DNA of 64,000 nucleotides, taken from positions 117,918 to 181,917 of the forward strand of contig JAREIK010002961.1 in the NCBI GenBank assembly GCA_029783825.1, written 5' to 3'. The stretch is from Sapria himalayana. Its lineage: Eukaryota; Streptophyta; Magnoliopsida; Malpighiales; Rafflesiaceae. The notes under the pieces are model-generated. The model made no database searches and was not told where the DNA came from. It worked only from the letters and a program-made list of their open reading frames with translations. This document shows, in pieces, positions 50,311 to 64,000 of this stretch (within the stretch, counting starts at the first letter, position 1; every line of letters starts with the position of its first letter). Position numbers and translations under genes: made by a program.

Positions 50311-52772
50311 TGTACCAGTTTAATTTAAGTTAGATCCGTCTCACTAATAATTTATTTTGTAATTAATATTTTTATAAAAATAAACTGATAAATAATTAAA
50401 ATAAAAATTTAAAATTATACTGAATAAAAATTAAAATGAGATATAAGATTTATTATTATTGTATACCAGTTTAATAGTTTAATTATTTAGAGGTTTTTTC
50501 GTTAGGAGTTTAGCGATTTATGTTTTAGGCTTATAGTTTTAATAATATTAATAATTATATATCATATAAATTCAATATAAACAATTTTATTGATATATAA
50601 TATAATAATGATCAAAAATTAAATTAATAAACTATTAATAAAAAGATTGATATTAATTAAAAATATTTACAAAACCCAAATTAATTCAAAATTAAAGAAA
50701 AATATATTACTGGATAAAAATTTTTAATTATAAAATTTAACTTCTTTTAGAACCGTATATTTTTTTTATTAAAAATAAATTAATTATTAAATATTTTTCG
50801 CACTCATACATTATTTTGTATAAATATTTCTATAAAAATAAACTAATAAATAATTAAAATGAATATTTAAAATTATAATAATAGAAATAAAAATTAGATT
50901 TATTAATTATTAAGTAGTATATAGCGGTTTAATAGTTTATGTATTTAGGCATTACGGGATTTAGGAGTTTACTGATTTAAGTGTGTATGCATTTAGTGGT
51001 TTATAGATTTTATTTGAGATAAAAAATAAAAAAAATTTATTTTTATTATTTTTTGATATTTTAAAAAGGTTATAACCTTTGAAAATATAATAATTTATAA
51101 ATTTTTTTCTAAAGTGAATAAAAATTTATTTATAATAATCATAATAATTATATATCGTATAAATTCAATATAAACAATTTTATTGATAGATATTCTAATA
51201 ATTATCAAAAAATAAATTAAAAATCTAGTATGAATAAGATTGATATTACTTAAAATATAATATCAAAATCTAAAATGATTCAAAAGCAAAGCAAAATATA
51301 TCACTTTATAATAATTATTTGTTTTTAAATTTTTATTCTTTTTATAAGATTATCAATTTTTTGATGAAAAAGAATTTTTATAAATTATATTTTTAACTCA
51401 TAATTTATTTTATAATTAATATATATATATATAATAAACAATCAAAATGAATTTTTTTAATCATAATGAAAACAAATAAAAATGAGATTTATTAATTATT
51501 ATTTAGGGTCAACCCTTTTAAATGATTTTCTATATAGGGGTATCGGGATTTTATAGTTTAGTGATTTATGTGTTTAGGCATTTAGTGATTAATAGGTTTT
51601 ATTTAAATAATGAAGTAATAATTTTTTTTTTGTTTTTTCACATGTTCAAAGGTTATAATCTTTGAAAATATAATAATTTTAAAATTTATTTTAAAAGTGA
51701 ATATAATATTTAGCTATAATAATTATTAAATCTATATATCATATAAATTAAATATAAACATTTTTATTGATAAATATTCTAATAATGATCAAAAAATAAA
51801 TTAATAATCTATTATTATTAAGTTAGATAACAATTAAAATATAATTACAAAACCAAAAATGCTTCATAAACAATGTAAAATATATTACTACATAATAATT
51901 TTTTGTTTTTAATTTTTTTTTCTTTTAATAAGTTTATCTATATTTTTTGTTCAAAAATAATTTATATAAATTATATTTTTCTAACTTATAATTTATTTTG
52001 TAATTAATATTTATATAAAATTAAACAAATAAATAATTAAAATGAATATTTAAAATTATAATAAAAAAAATAAAAATCAAATTTATTATCTATTATTTAA
52101 GATATACCTGTTTAAAAATTTTATCTATTTAGGGTTTTCGAGATTTAAAAGTTATTGATTTAAGTATTTATACATTTAATGGTTTATAGCTTTTATATAA
52201 ATAATGAAATAACAAAAAATTTATTTTTGATATTTTTTCAAATTTTCAAATGTCATAACATTTTAAAATATAATAATTTTAAAATTTTTTAAAAATGTGA
52301 ATACAATATTTAGTAATAATAATTACTATAACTATATATAAAATAAACTAAATATAAACAATTTTTTTGATAATATTATATCAATTATCAAAAAATAAAT
52401 TAATAAATAATTATTAATATGATAGATACAAATTAAAATATAATTAAAAAACCTAAAATGATTCAAAATCAAAGTAAAATTTATTACTAAATAATAATAA
52501 TTTTTTTAGTTTTTGCATTATTTTATAAGCTTATATATTTTTTTTTCAAAAATATATTAATTAAATAATATTTGTCACTCATAATTTATTTTGTAATTAA
52601 TATTTCTATCAATTATTTAAAATATATTTATGGTTTTCAAGTTCAATGATTTAGGTATTTAGGGGCTTCGGGGTTTAGGAGTTTAGAGATTTATGTATTT
52701 ATGCATTTAATGGTTTATATGTTTTATTTAAACAATGATATAACACAAAATTTATTTTTGTTATTTTTTCTC

Positions 52773-52800
52773 ATTTTCGAAGGTTATAACCTTCGAAAAT
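52773..52800. repeat. Variant 28-bp palindrome with paired substitutions
   Basis: The half-site reads ATTTTCGAAGGTTA instead of ATTTTCAAAGGTTA, and the other half carries the complementary change (TAACCTTCGAAAAT). The palindrome stays perfect although two bases, one in each arm, differ from the common form. Confidence 0.85.
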
Positions 52801-55800
52801 ATAACAATTTTTAAATTTTTTTTATATGTTAATACAATATTTAGTTATGATAATCTTAATAAATATATACCATGTTAATTCAATATAAACAATTATATTG
52901 ATAGATATTATATTAATGATCATAAAATAAATTAATAAACTATTATTAATAATATAGATATTTTTTAAAATATATTTGCAAAACATAAATTTATTCAAAA
53001 TCAAAGTAAAATATAATAGTAAATAATAATTTTTTGATGTTTTGCTTCTTTTTATAAGTTTATATTTTTGTTATCAAAAGTAAAGTATTTAAATTATATA
53101 TGTCTTTCACATAATTTATTTTTAATTGTAATTCTATAAAAATAAACTAATAAATAATTAAAATGAATATTTAGAATTATAATGAATACAAATAAAATTG
53201 AGATTTATTATTTATTATTCAATATATACTAGTTTAATGGTTTAAGTATTTAGGTGTTTTGGGGTTTAGTGATTTAAGTGTTTAGGACTTTCGTGATTTA
53301 TTGTTTTTATTTAAATAATAAAAAAACAAAAAATTAAATTTTTTGTTTTTTTAAAATTTTTGAAGGGTATAACCTTTGAAAATATAATAATTTTTATTTT
53401 TTTAAATGTTAATAAAATATTTAGTTATAATATTATAATTAATTATATATAATGTAAACTCAATATAAATAATTTTATTAATAGATATTATAATAATGAT
53501 CAAAAAAATTAATAAACTATTATTAATAAGAATGATATAAATTAAAATATAATTGCAAAAACTAAAATGATTCAAAATCAAAATAAAATATTTTACAAAA
53601 TAATAAATTTTTGTTTTTAAAATTTTTCCTCTTTTTATAAGCATATATATTTTTTATTGATAAAAAATAAATTATTTAAAATAGATCTGTCTCACTAATA
53701 ATTTATTTTGTAATTAATATTTCTATAAAAATAAACTGAAAAAAATTAAAATAAAAATTTAAAATTACACTTAATAAAAATTAAAATGAGATTTATGATT
53801 TATTATTAATGTATACCAATTTAATAGTTTAAGTATTTAGAACTTTTGTCATTTAGGAGTTTAGTGATTTATGTTTTTAGGCATTTAGTGGTTTATAGGT
53901 TTTATTTAAACAATAAAATAACAAAAAAAAATTTGTAATTTTTTGTCATTTTCATAGGTTATAACCTTTGAAAATATAATAATATTTAAAATTTTTTGAA
54001 ATGTGAATACAATATTTAGTTATAATAATTTTTATAATTATATATCATATAAACTCAATATAAACAATTTTATTGATAGATATTATAATAATAATCAAAA
54101 ATTAAATTAATAAACATTAATAATAAGATATATATTAATTAAAAAATATTTACAAAACCTAAATTGATTAAAAATTCAAGTAAAAAATATTACTGATTAA
54201 TAATTTTTAATTTTTAAAATTTTACTTCTTTTATAAGCGTATATATTTTTTTTCATCAAAAATAAATTATTTAAATTATATTTGTCGCACTCATAAATTC
54301 TTTTGTAATAATTATTTCTATAAAATAAACTTATAAATAATTAAAATCAATATTTAAAATAATAATAAATTGAAATAAAAATTAGATTTCTTAATTATTA
54401 AGTAGAATATAGCAGTTTAATGGTTTATCTATTTAGGCATTACGGGCCGTAGAAGTTTAATGATTTTACTCTGTATTCATTTGGTGGTTTATAGGTTTTA
54501 ATTAAAAATTAAAATAACATAATATTTATTTTTATTATTTTTTGATATTTTCAAAGGTTATAATATTTTAAAATATAATAATTTTTAATTTTTTTTCAAA
54601 TTTGAATTCAATATTTAGTTATAATAATCATTATATTTATATATCATATAAATTCAATATAAACAATATTATTGATAAAAATTCTAAAAATGATCAAAAA
54701 ATAAATTAATAATTTATTATTAATAAGATAGATATCAATTAAAATATAATAAAAAAACCTAAAATGATTTAGAAGAAATCAAAAAAATACTATATAATAA
54801 TTTGTTGTTTTGAAATTTTTTTTTCTTTTAAAAAGTTTATCCATATTTTTTTGATGAAAAATAATTTATATAAATTATTTTTGTCTAACTCATAATTTAT
54901 TTTTTAATTAATATTTATATAAAAATAAAAAATATATAATTAAAATGAATATTTAAAATTATAATGATAAAAATAATATTGAGATTTATTCTTTATTATT
55001 TTTGGTATACCAGTCTAATTTAAATTAGAACTATCTCATTAATAATTTATTTTGTAATTAATATTTCTATAAAAATAAATTGATAAATAATTAAAATAAA
55101 AATTTAAAATTATACTTAATAAAAATTAAAATGATATTTATGATTTATTATTAATGTATACCAGTTTAATATTTTAAGTATTTAGATGTTTATTCGTTTA
55201 TGACTTTAGTGATTTATGTTTTTAGGCATTAAGTGGTTTATAGGTTTTATTTAAACAATAAAATAACAAAAAAATTATTTTTGATATTTTTTCACATTTT
55301 CAAAGGTTATAACCATTGAAAATATATTAATTTTAAAATTTTTTAAAAATGTGAATACAATATTTAATAATAATAATCATTATAATTATATATAATATAT
55401 ACTAAATATAAATAATTTTATTGATAGATATGATATCAATTATCAAAAAATAAATTAATATGCTATTATTAATTTGATAGATATAAATTAAAATATAATT
55501 GCAAAAAATATTCAAAATCCAAGTAAAATTTATTACTAACTAATAATTTTTTTTAGTTTTTACTTCTTTTTATAAGCTTATATTTTTTTTGATGAAAAAT
55601 AAATTATTTAAATTCTATTTGTTTCACTAAAAATTTATTTTGTAATTAATATTTTAATAAATTATTTAAAATTATATTTAAGGTTTACGAGTTTAAAGGT
55701 TTAAGTATTTAGGGGCATTTTTGTTTAGGAGGTTAGAGGTTTAAGTGTTTAGGCATTTAGTGGTTTATAGTTTTATTTAAACAAAGATATAACAAAATTT

Positions 55801-58745
55801 TATTTTTATCATTTTTTTAATTTTTGAAGGTTATACCTTTAAAAAAATAATAATTTTGAAATTTTTTTCAAATGTAAATTTAATTTTTAGTTTTATTAAA
55901 CTTAATAATTATAAGTCATTTAAATTCAATATAAATAATTTCATTGCTAGATATTATAATAATGATAAAAAAAATTAATAAACTATTATTAATAAGATAG
56001 ATATTATTTAAAATATTTTTGCAAAATCTAAATTTATTCAGAATCAAAGTAAAATATATTACTTAATAATAATTTTTTTAATGTTTTGCTTTTTTTATAA
56101 CTCTATATTTTTGTTATTATAAATAAATAATTTAAATTAATTTGTCTTACTCATAATTTATTTTGTAATTTATAATTCTATAATAATAAACTAATAAATA
56201 ATTAAAATAATTATTTAAAATTATAATGAATACAAATAAAATTAAGATTTATTATTTATTATTCAGGATATACCGGTTTAATGGTTTAAGTATTTAGGTG
56301 TTTTTACATTTAGTTGTTTAGTGATATAAGTGTATAGACCTTTCATGATTTATAATTATTATCTAAAGAATTAAAAAACAAAAAATTTAATTTTTTGAAT
56401 TTTTTTAATTCTTGAAGGTTATAACCTTAAAAAATATAATAATTTTTAATTTTTTTTAAATGTGAAAATAATATTTAGTTATAATAATCTTAATAATTAT
56501 ATATAATATAAAGTAAATATAAATAATTTTATTAAATGATATTATAATAATGATCAATAAATAAATTAATAAACTAGTATTAATAAGAATGATATAAATT
56601 AAAATATAATTGTAGAATCTAAAATGATTCAAAATCAAAATAAGATATATTACTAAATAATAATTTTTTATTTTAAAAATTTTGCCTCATTTTATAAGCA
56701 TATATATTTTTTTTGATGAAAAATAAATTATTTAAATTATATCTGTGTCATTGATAATTTATTTTGTAATTAATATTTCTATAAAAATAAATTGACAAAT
56801 AATTAAAATGAATATTTAAAATTATAATGAATACTTATAAAAAAGAGTTATATGATTTATTATTTAGGGTATACCTATTTAATGGTTTACTTTTTTTGTG
56901 GCTTATGGGGTTAAGGAGTTTATTGATTTATATGTTTGCACATTTAGGTGTTTATAGGTTTTATTTAATTAGTGAAATATCAAAAAATTTATTTTTTGAA
57001 TTTTCGTGATTTTCAATGGTTACGACCTTTGAAAATATAATAATTTTTTAATCTTTCTAAAATATGAATACAATATATAGTTATAATTATCTTAATAATT
57101 ATATTTTATGTAAATTTAATATAAAAATTTTTATTAATATATATTTTTATAATAATCGAAAAATAAATTAATAAACTATTATTAATAAGATAGATATTAA
57201 TTAAAATATATTTGAAGAACCCAAAATAATTCAAAATCAAAGTAAATTATATTACTAAATAAAATTTTAAATTTTTGAAATTTTGTTTATTTTTATAAGC
57301 TTATTTTTTTTCATAAAAATAATATATTTAAATTATATGTCTCACTCATTATTTATTTTGTAATTAATATTTCTATAAAAATAAACTAAAAAATAATTAA
57401 AATAAATATAAAAAATTATAATGAATACAAATAAAAATTAAATTTATTATTTATTATTTCGGTTATATAGGTTTAATGGTTTAAGTATTTGGGGGTTTTG
57501 GGGTTAAGGAGTCTAGATATTTAAATGATTAGGCATTTAGTGGTTTATATGTTTTATTTAAATAATAAAATAATAAAAAAATTATTTTTGTGATTTTTTA
57601 TCATTTTTGAAGGTTATAACCTTTGAAAATATAATAATTTTAAATTTTTTTCAAATGTAAATATAATATTTAGTTATAATAATCTTAATATTTATAAGAC
57701 ATTTAAAATCAATACAAGTAATTTTATTGATAGATATAATAGTAATGATCAAAAAATAAATTAATAAACTATTATTAATAAGATTGATTGTAATTAAAAT
57801 ATAAATGCAAATCCTATAATGATTCAAAAGCAAAGTAAAATATATTACTAAATTATAATTTTTTGTTTTTAAATTTTAACTTCTTTTTATAAGCTTATAT
57901 TTATTTTTTGATTAAAACTAATATTAATAAAACTTAAATTTGTCTCACTCTTTGTTTATTTTGCAATTAATATTTCTATAAAAAATAAACTAATAAATAA
58001 TTAAAATGAATATTTAAAATTATAATGAATAAAAATTAAAATGAGATTTATGATTTATTATATATGATATTCCGGTTTAATGGATTGTTAATTTAGGGGT
58101 TTTTTCATTTAGGAGTTTAGCAAATAATGTTTTTAGGCATTTAGTGGTTTATAGTTTTTATTTATATAATAAAAATAAAAAAATTTTATTTTTGATTTTA
58201 TCTGATTTTCAATGGTTATAACCTTTAAAAATAAAATAATTTTTAAAATTTTTTGAAATGTGATTACCATGTATAATTATATTAATCTTACTAATTATAT
58301 ATTTTATAAATTCAATATAAATAATTTTAATGATAGAAAAAATAATAATGATAAAAAATTAAATTAATAAACTATTATTAATAATATAAATATTAATTAA
58401 AATATATTTACATAACACAAAATGATTCAAATTCAAATCAAAATATATTACTCTATAATAATATTTAATTTTCAAATATTTCCTTCTTTTTATAAGCTTA
58501 TATTGTTTATTGATTAAAAATAAATTATTTAAATAATATTTGCCTCACTCGAAATTTATTTTGTAATTAATTTTTATAAAAAATTAAACTATAAATAATT
58601 AAAATGAATATTTAAAATTATAATAAATAGAAATAAAAATGAGATTTATTATTTATTAAGTAGTATATAGTTGTTAAAAGGTTTATGTATTAAGGGGTTT
58701 CAGGGATCTATGAGCTTACTGATTTAAGTAAGTAAGCATTTAATG

Positions 58746-61700
58746 ATTTTTATAAGCTTATCTATTTTTTGATGAAAAATATTTTTAATAAATTAAATTT
58801 CTAACTCATAATTTATTTTATAATTAATATATATATATAAATAAAAACTAAACAATCAAAATTATTTTTTTAATTATAATGAAAACAGATAAAAATGAGA
58901 TTTATTAATTATTTTTTAGTGTATACCGGTTTAAAAAATTATCTATATAGGGGTATCGAGATTTTGTAGTTTAGTCATTTAAGTGTCTAGGCATTTAGTG
59001 GTGTATAGGTTTTATTTAAAAAATGAAATAATAAAAAAGATATTTTTTTTATTTTTTCACTTTTTGAAATGTTATAACCTTTGAAAATATAATAATTTTA
59101 AAATTTTTTTCAAAAGTGAATATAATATTTAGTCATAATAATAATTATATTTATATATCATATAAATTCAAATATAAACATTCTTATAGATAAATATTCT
59201 AATAATGATCAAAAAATAAATTAATAATCTATTATTAATTTGATAGATATCATTTAAAATATAATTACAAATATTAAAATGATTTAGAATATAAGCAAAA
59301 TATATTACTATATAATAATTTTTTGATTTGAATTTTTTTTTTCTTTTAAAAAGTTTATTAATAATTTTTTGATGAAAAATAATTTATAAAAATAATATAT
59401 GTTAACTCAGAATTTATTTTGTAATTAATAATTATATAAAAATATACAAATAAATAATTAAAATGAATATTTAAAATTATAATGAAAAAAAATGAGTTTT
59501 ATTATTTATTATTTAGGGTATAGTTGTTTAATTTAAATTACATCTATCTAACTAATAATTTATTATGTAATTAATATTTCTATAAAATAAACTGATAAAT
59601 AATTAAAATAAAAATTTAAAATTAAACTGAATAAAAATAAAAATGAAATTTATGATTTATTATTAATGTATACTAGTTTAATTGATTAAGTATTTAGTGG
59701 TTTTGTCATTTAGGAGTTTAGCGATTTATGTTTTTAGGCATTTAGTGGTTTATAGGTTTTATTTAAACAATAAAATAATTTTTTTTTAATTTTTTCTCAT
59801 TTTCATAGGTCATAATCTTTGAAAATATAATAATATTTAAAATTTTTTGAAATGTGAATACAATATTTAGTTATAATAATATTAATAATTATATATCATA
59901 TAAATTCAATATAAACAATTTTATTGATAGATATTATAATAATGCTCAAAAATTAAATTAATAATCTTTTAATAATAAGATAGATATTAATTAAAAAATA
60001 TTTACAAAACCCAAATTGATTCAAAATTAAAGTAAAATATCTTACTTAATAATAATTTTTAAATTTTAAATTTTTACTTATTATATAAGCGTAAATACTT
60101 TTATTGATTAAAAAAATTATTTAAATTAAATTTCTCGCACTCATAATTTATTTTGTAATAAATATTTCTATAGAAATAAACTAATAAATAATTAAAATAA
60201 ATATTTAAAATTATATTAAATAGAAATAAAAATTTGATTTATTAATTATTAAGTAGTATATAGCGGTTTAATGGTTTATGTATTTAGGCATTACGAGGTT
60301 TAGAAGTTTACTGATTTAACTGTGTATGCATTTTGTGGTTATAGGTTTTATTTAAAAAATAAATAAACAAAAAATTTATTTTTATTATTTTTTGATATTT
60401 TCAAATGTTATAACCTTTGAAAATATAATAATTTTTAAATTCTTTTCAAAAGTGAATACAATATTTAGTTATAATAATCATTATTTTTATATTTCATATA
60501 AATTCAATATAAATAATTTTATTGATAAATATTCTAATAATGATCACAAAATAAATTAATAATCTATTAAATAATAAGATAGATATCAATTAAAATATAA
60601 TTACAAAACCTAAAATGATTCAGAAGGAAAGCAAAATATATTACTATATAATAAATTTTTGTTTTGAAATTTTTTCTTATTTTTATAAGTTTTTCTATAT
60701 TTTTTGATGAAAAATAATTTATATAAATTATATTTGTCTAACTCATAATTTATATTGTAATTAATATTTAATAAAAATAAACGAATAAATAATTAAAATG
60801 AATATTTTAAATTATAATTAAAAAAATAATATTGAGATTTATTATTTATTATTTATTATTTAGGGTATAGCAGTTTAAAAGGATTATCTATTTAGGGTTT
60901 TGAGATTTCGGAGTTAGTGACTTAAGTGTTTAGGCATTTAGTAGTTTATACGATTTATTTAAACAATGAAATAACAAAAAAATTATTTTTGATATTTTCT
61001 CACATTTTCAAAGGTTACCTTTGAAAATATAATAATTTTAAATTTTTTTAAAAATGTGAATACAATATTTAGTAATAAGAATTATTATAATTATATATAA
61101 TATAACCTAAATATAAACTATTTTATTGATAGATATGATATCAATTATCAAAAAATAAATTAATATGCTATTATTAATATGATAGATATAAATTAAAATA
61201 TAATTGCAAAACCTAAATTATTCAAAATCAAAGTAAAATTTATTACCAAATAATAATTTTTGTTTTTTAGTTTTTGCTTCTTTTTATAATCTTATATTTT
61301 TTTTGATGAAAAATAAATTATTTAAATTATATTTAAGGTTTACGAGTTTAAAGTTTTAAGTATTTAGGGGCTTTGTGTTTAGGAGTTTATAGATTTAAGT
61401 GTTTAGACATTTAGTGGTCTATAAGTTTTATTTAAACAATGATATAACAAAAAATTTATTTTTATTTTTTTTCTAATTTTTGAAGGTTATAACCTTTGAA
61501 AATATAAAAATTTCTAAATTTTTTTCAAATGTAAATATAATATTTAGTTATATTAATCTTAATAAATATAAGTCATTTAAATTCAATATAAATAATCACA
61601 TTGCTAGATATTATAATAATGATCAATAAATAAATTAATAAACTATTATTAAAAAGAAAGATATTATTTAAAATATATTTGCAAAATCTAAATTTATTCA

Positions 61701-64000
61701 AAATCAAAGTATATATTACAAAATAATAATTTTTTTAATATTTTGCTTTTTTTATAAGTTTATATTTTGTTATTAAAAATAAATTATTTAAATTATATTT
61801 GTCTTCCTCATAATTTATTTTGTAATTTATAATTCTATAAAAATAAACTAATAAATAATTAAAATAAATATTTAAAATTATAATGAATACAAATAAAATT
61901 GAGATTTATTATTTATTATTCAGGATATACAGGTTTAATGGTTTAAGTATTTAGGTGTTTTGGGGTGTAGTCATTTAAGTGTTTATGCCTTAAGTGATTT
62001 TATCTAATTTTTGAAAGTTATAACCTTGGAAAATATAATAATTTTTAATTTTTTTTAAAATGTGAATATAATATTTAGTTATAATAATCTTGTTAATTTT
62101 ATATAATGTAAAATCAATATAAATAATTTTATTAATAGATATTATACAAATGATCAATAAATAAATTAATAAACTATTATTAAAAAGAATAATATAAATT
62201 AAAATATAAATGCAAAATCTAAAATGATATAAAATCAAAATAAAATATTTTACTAAATAATAAAATTTTGTTTTTAAAATTGTGACTATTTTTATAAGCT
62301 TATATTTTTTATGATGAAATATAAATAATTTAAATTATATCTGTCTCACTAATAATTTATTTTGTAATTAATATTTCAATAAAAATAAACTGATAAATAA
62401 TTAAAATAAAAATTTAAAATTATACTGAATAAAAATTAAAATGAGATTTATGATTTATTATTAATGTATACCAATTTAATAGTTTAAGTATTTAGAGGTT
62501 TTGTCTTATAGGTGTTTAGCAATTCAAGTTTTTAGGCATTTAGTGGTTTATAGGTTTTATTTAAACAATAAAAGAACAAAAAATATTTTGTAATTTTTTG
62601 TCATTTTGATAGGTTATAACCTTTGAAAATATAATAATATTTAAAATTTTTTGAAATGTGAATACAATATTTAGTTATAATAATTTTAATAATTATATAT
62701 CATATAAATTCAATATAAATAATTTTATTGATAGATATTATAATAATGATGAAAAATTAAATTAATAAACTATTAATAATAAGAAAGATATTAATTAAAA
62801 AATATTTACAAAACCCAGATTGATTCAAAATTAAAGTTAAAAATATTATTGGATAATAATTTTTAATTTTTAAATTTTTACTTCGTTATAAGCATATATA
62901 TTTTTTTATTAAAAATAAATTATTTAAATTATATTTGTCGCACTCATAATATTTTTTGTAATAAAAATTTATTTAATAATAAACTAATAAATAATTAAAA
63001 TGAATATTTAAAATTATAATAAATTGAAATAAAAATTAGATTTCTTAATTATTAAGTAGTATATAGCGGTTTAATGGTTTATGTATTTAGGCATTACGGG
63101 CTTTAGAAGTTTACTGATTTAACTGTGTATGCATTTAGTGGTTTATAGGTTTTATTTAAAAATTAAAATAACAAAATATTTATATATATTATTTTTTTAT
63201 ATTTTCAAAGGTTATAACCTTTGAAAATATAATAATTTTTAAATTTTTTTCAAATGTGAATTCAATATTTAGTTATAATAATCATTATATTTATATTTCA
63301 TATAAATTCAATATAAAAAATATTATTGATTAATATTCTAATAATGATCAAAAAATAAATTAATAATCTATTATTAATAATATAGATATCAATTAAAATA
63401 TAATTACAATAACTATAATGATTCGGTAGCAAAGCAAATTATATTACTATATAATAATTTTTTGTTTTAAATTTTTTTTCTTTTAATAAGTTTATCTATA
63501 TTTTTTGTGATGAAAAATAATTTAAATAAATTATATTTGTCTAACTCATAATTTATTTTTTAATTAATATTTATATAAAAATAAACAAATAAATAATTAA
63601 AATGAATATTTAAAATTATAATGAAAAAAAATGAGATTTATTCTTTATTATTTAGGGTATACCAGTTTAATTTAAATTATATCTGTCTCACTAATAATTT
63701 ATTTTGTAATTAATATTTCATTAAAAATAAACTGATAAAAATTAACTAAAAATTTAAAATTATTCTGAATAAAAATTAAATTGAGATTTATGAATTATTA
63801 TAATGTATGCCAGTTTAATATTTATGTATTTAGAGGTTTTGTCATTTAAGACTTTAGCGATTTATGTTTTTATGTATTTAGTGGTATATAGGTTTTGTTT
63901 AAACAATGAAATAACAAAAAATTATTTTTGATATTTTTTCACATTTTCAAAGTGAATACAATATTTAGCTAATATATCATTATAATTATATATAATATAA
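58746..64000 (-). repeat. Reverse satellite array, last part
   Basis: After a break at about 58745 (TAATGATTTTTATAAGCTTA, joining the J block to the middle of another monomer) the blocks are: Q 58920, T1s 59525, T1 59670, T2 60255, Q 60860, P 61340, O 61920, T1 62470, T2 63060, T1s 63670, T1 63810. The O monomer at 61920 is shortened at about 62000, where its block passes directly to a sequence near the palindrome. The array runs off the right edge. No gene is visible. Confidence 0.87.

Larger units (their letters stand above)
47414..58745 (-). repeat. Reverse satellite array, first part
   Basis: Block positions and types: H 47430, G 47990, F 48330-48445, T1s 48960, T1 49110, T2 49690, T1s 50320, T1 50460, T2 50920, Q 51510, Q 52100, P 52610, O 53230, T1 53815, T2 54410, T1s 55020, T1 55160, P 55680, O 56270, M 56870, L 57470, K 58070, J 58660. 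P-O-M-L-K-J is the reverse of the forward unit with N missing. The T1 monomer at 50460 is cut at about 50535, where some 350 bases are lost. J stops abruptly at about 58745. No gene is visible. Confidence 0.87.

Noticed and set aside
1..64000. CRISPR-like array, because of regularly spaced palindromic repeats
   Set aside because: Repeats are about 590 bases apart inside similar monomers, not separated by short unique spacers, and the window is eukaryotic satellite.
1..64000. tRNA or rRNA genes
   Set aside because: Reading both strands I saw no cloverleaf-compatible conserved boxes and no rRNA-like stretch. A dedicated scan could still find a degraded one.

Overview
This is a eukaryotic, very probably plant, repeat-rich window with no intact protein-coding gene that I can support. 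The assignment rests on degenerate CCCTAAA-like (plant telomere-type) blocks throughout, and on a decayed hAT transposase with the BED finger, TRWNSTY and C-terminal dimerisation motifs seen in plant Ac/Tam3/RICESLEEPER-like elements. I cannot name the species. The sequence is strongly AT-rich and looks pericentromeric, subtelomeric or heterochromatic.

Layout. About 80% of the window is one satellite family with a monomer of roughly 590 bp. On the strand called forward here, a monomer has: (i) a degenerate 8-bp minisatellite of NNNTAAAY type, about 10 units; (ii) AT-rich sequence with recognisable boxes; (iii) a 28-bp palindrome with half-site ATTTTCAAAGGTTA near the end. Monomers fall into distinguishable types, named here from their 8-bp block (F, G, H, J, K, L, M, N, O, P, Q, T1, T1s, T2). 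The types recur in fixed order, giving a higher-order repeat of about 5.3 kb (clearest at 4.7-10.0 kb and 10.05-15.3 kb). Orientation switches along the window: forward 1-16.2 kb, reverse 16.2-29.17 kb, forward 29.18-45.68 kb, reverse 45.68-64 kb. The switch near 16.2 kb and the one at 45.7 kb are palindromic.

A moderately repetitive unit of about 2.5 kb, 'element X' (unidentified, less AT-rich), occurs five times: copy A 1057-3530 (+), B 26941-28953 (-, internal deletion), C 33903-36382 (+), D 44113-45683 (+, truncated) and E 45684-47413 (-, truncated). D and E abut in opposite orientation. All copies lie in the same place in the same satellite monomer type, so X entered once and was then amplified with the satellite. 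Within X there is a polyadenylated-transcript-like end, a telomere-like block and a degenerate 105-bp triplication.

A decayed hAT DNA transposon lies at about 39.1-42.2 kb. Its transposase has many stops and frameshifts. Its 5' end (upstream region plus BED-finger exon) is repeated in inverted orientation at its 3' end: two 655-bp arms, about 99% identical, flank a loop of about 1.8 kb. This potential hairpin locus is the most interesting object in the window. The adjacent 42194-42448 is an unidentified non-satellite fragment.

I saw no rRNA, tRNA, CRISPR array or intact ORF. Short ORFs in the satellite are chance frames. All comparisons were made by eye.
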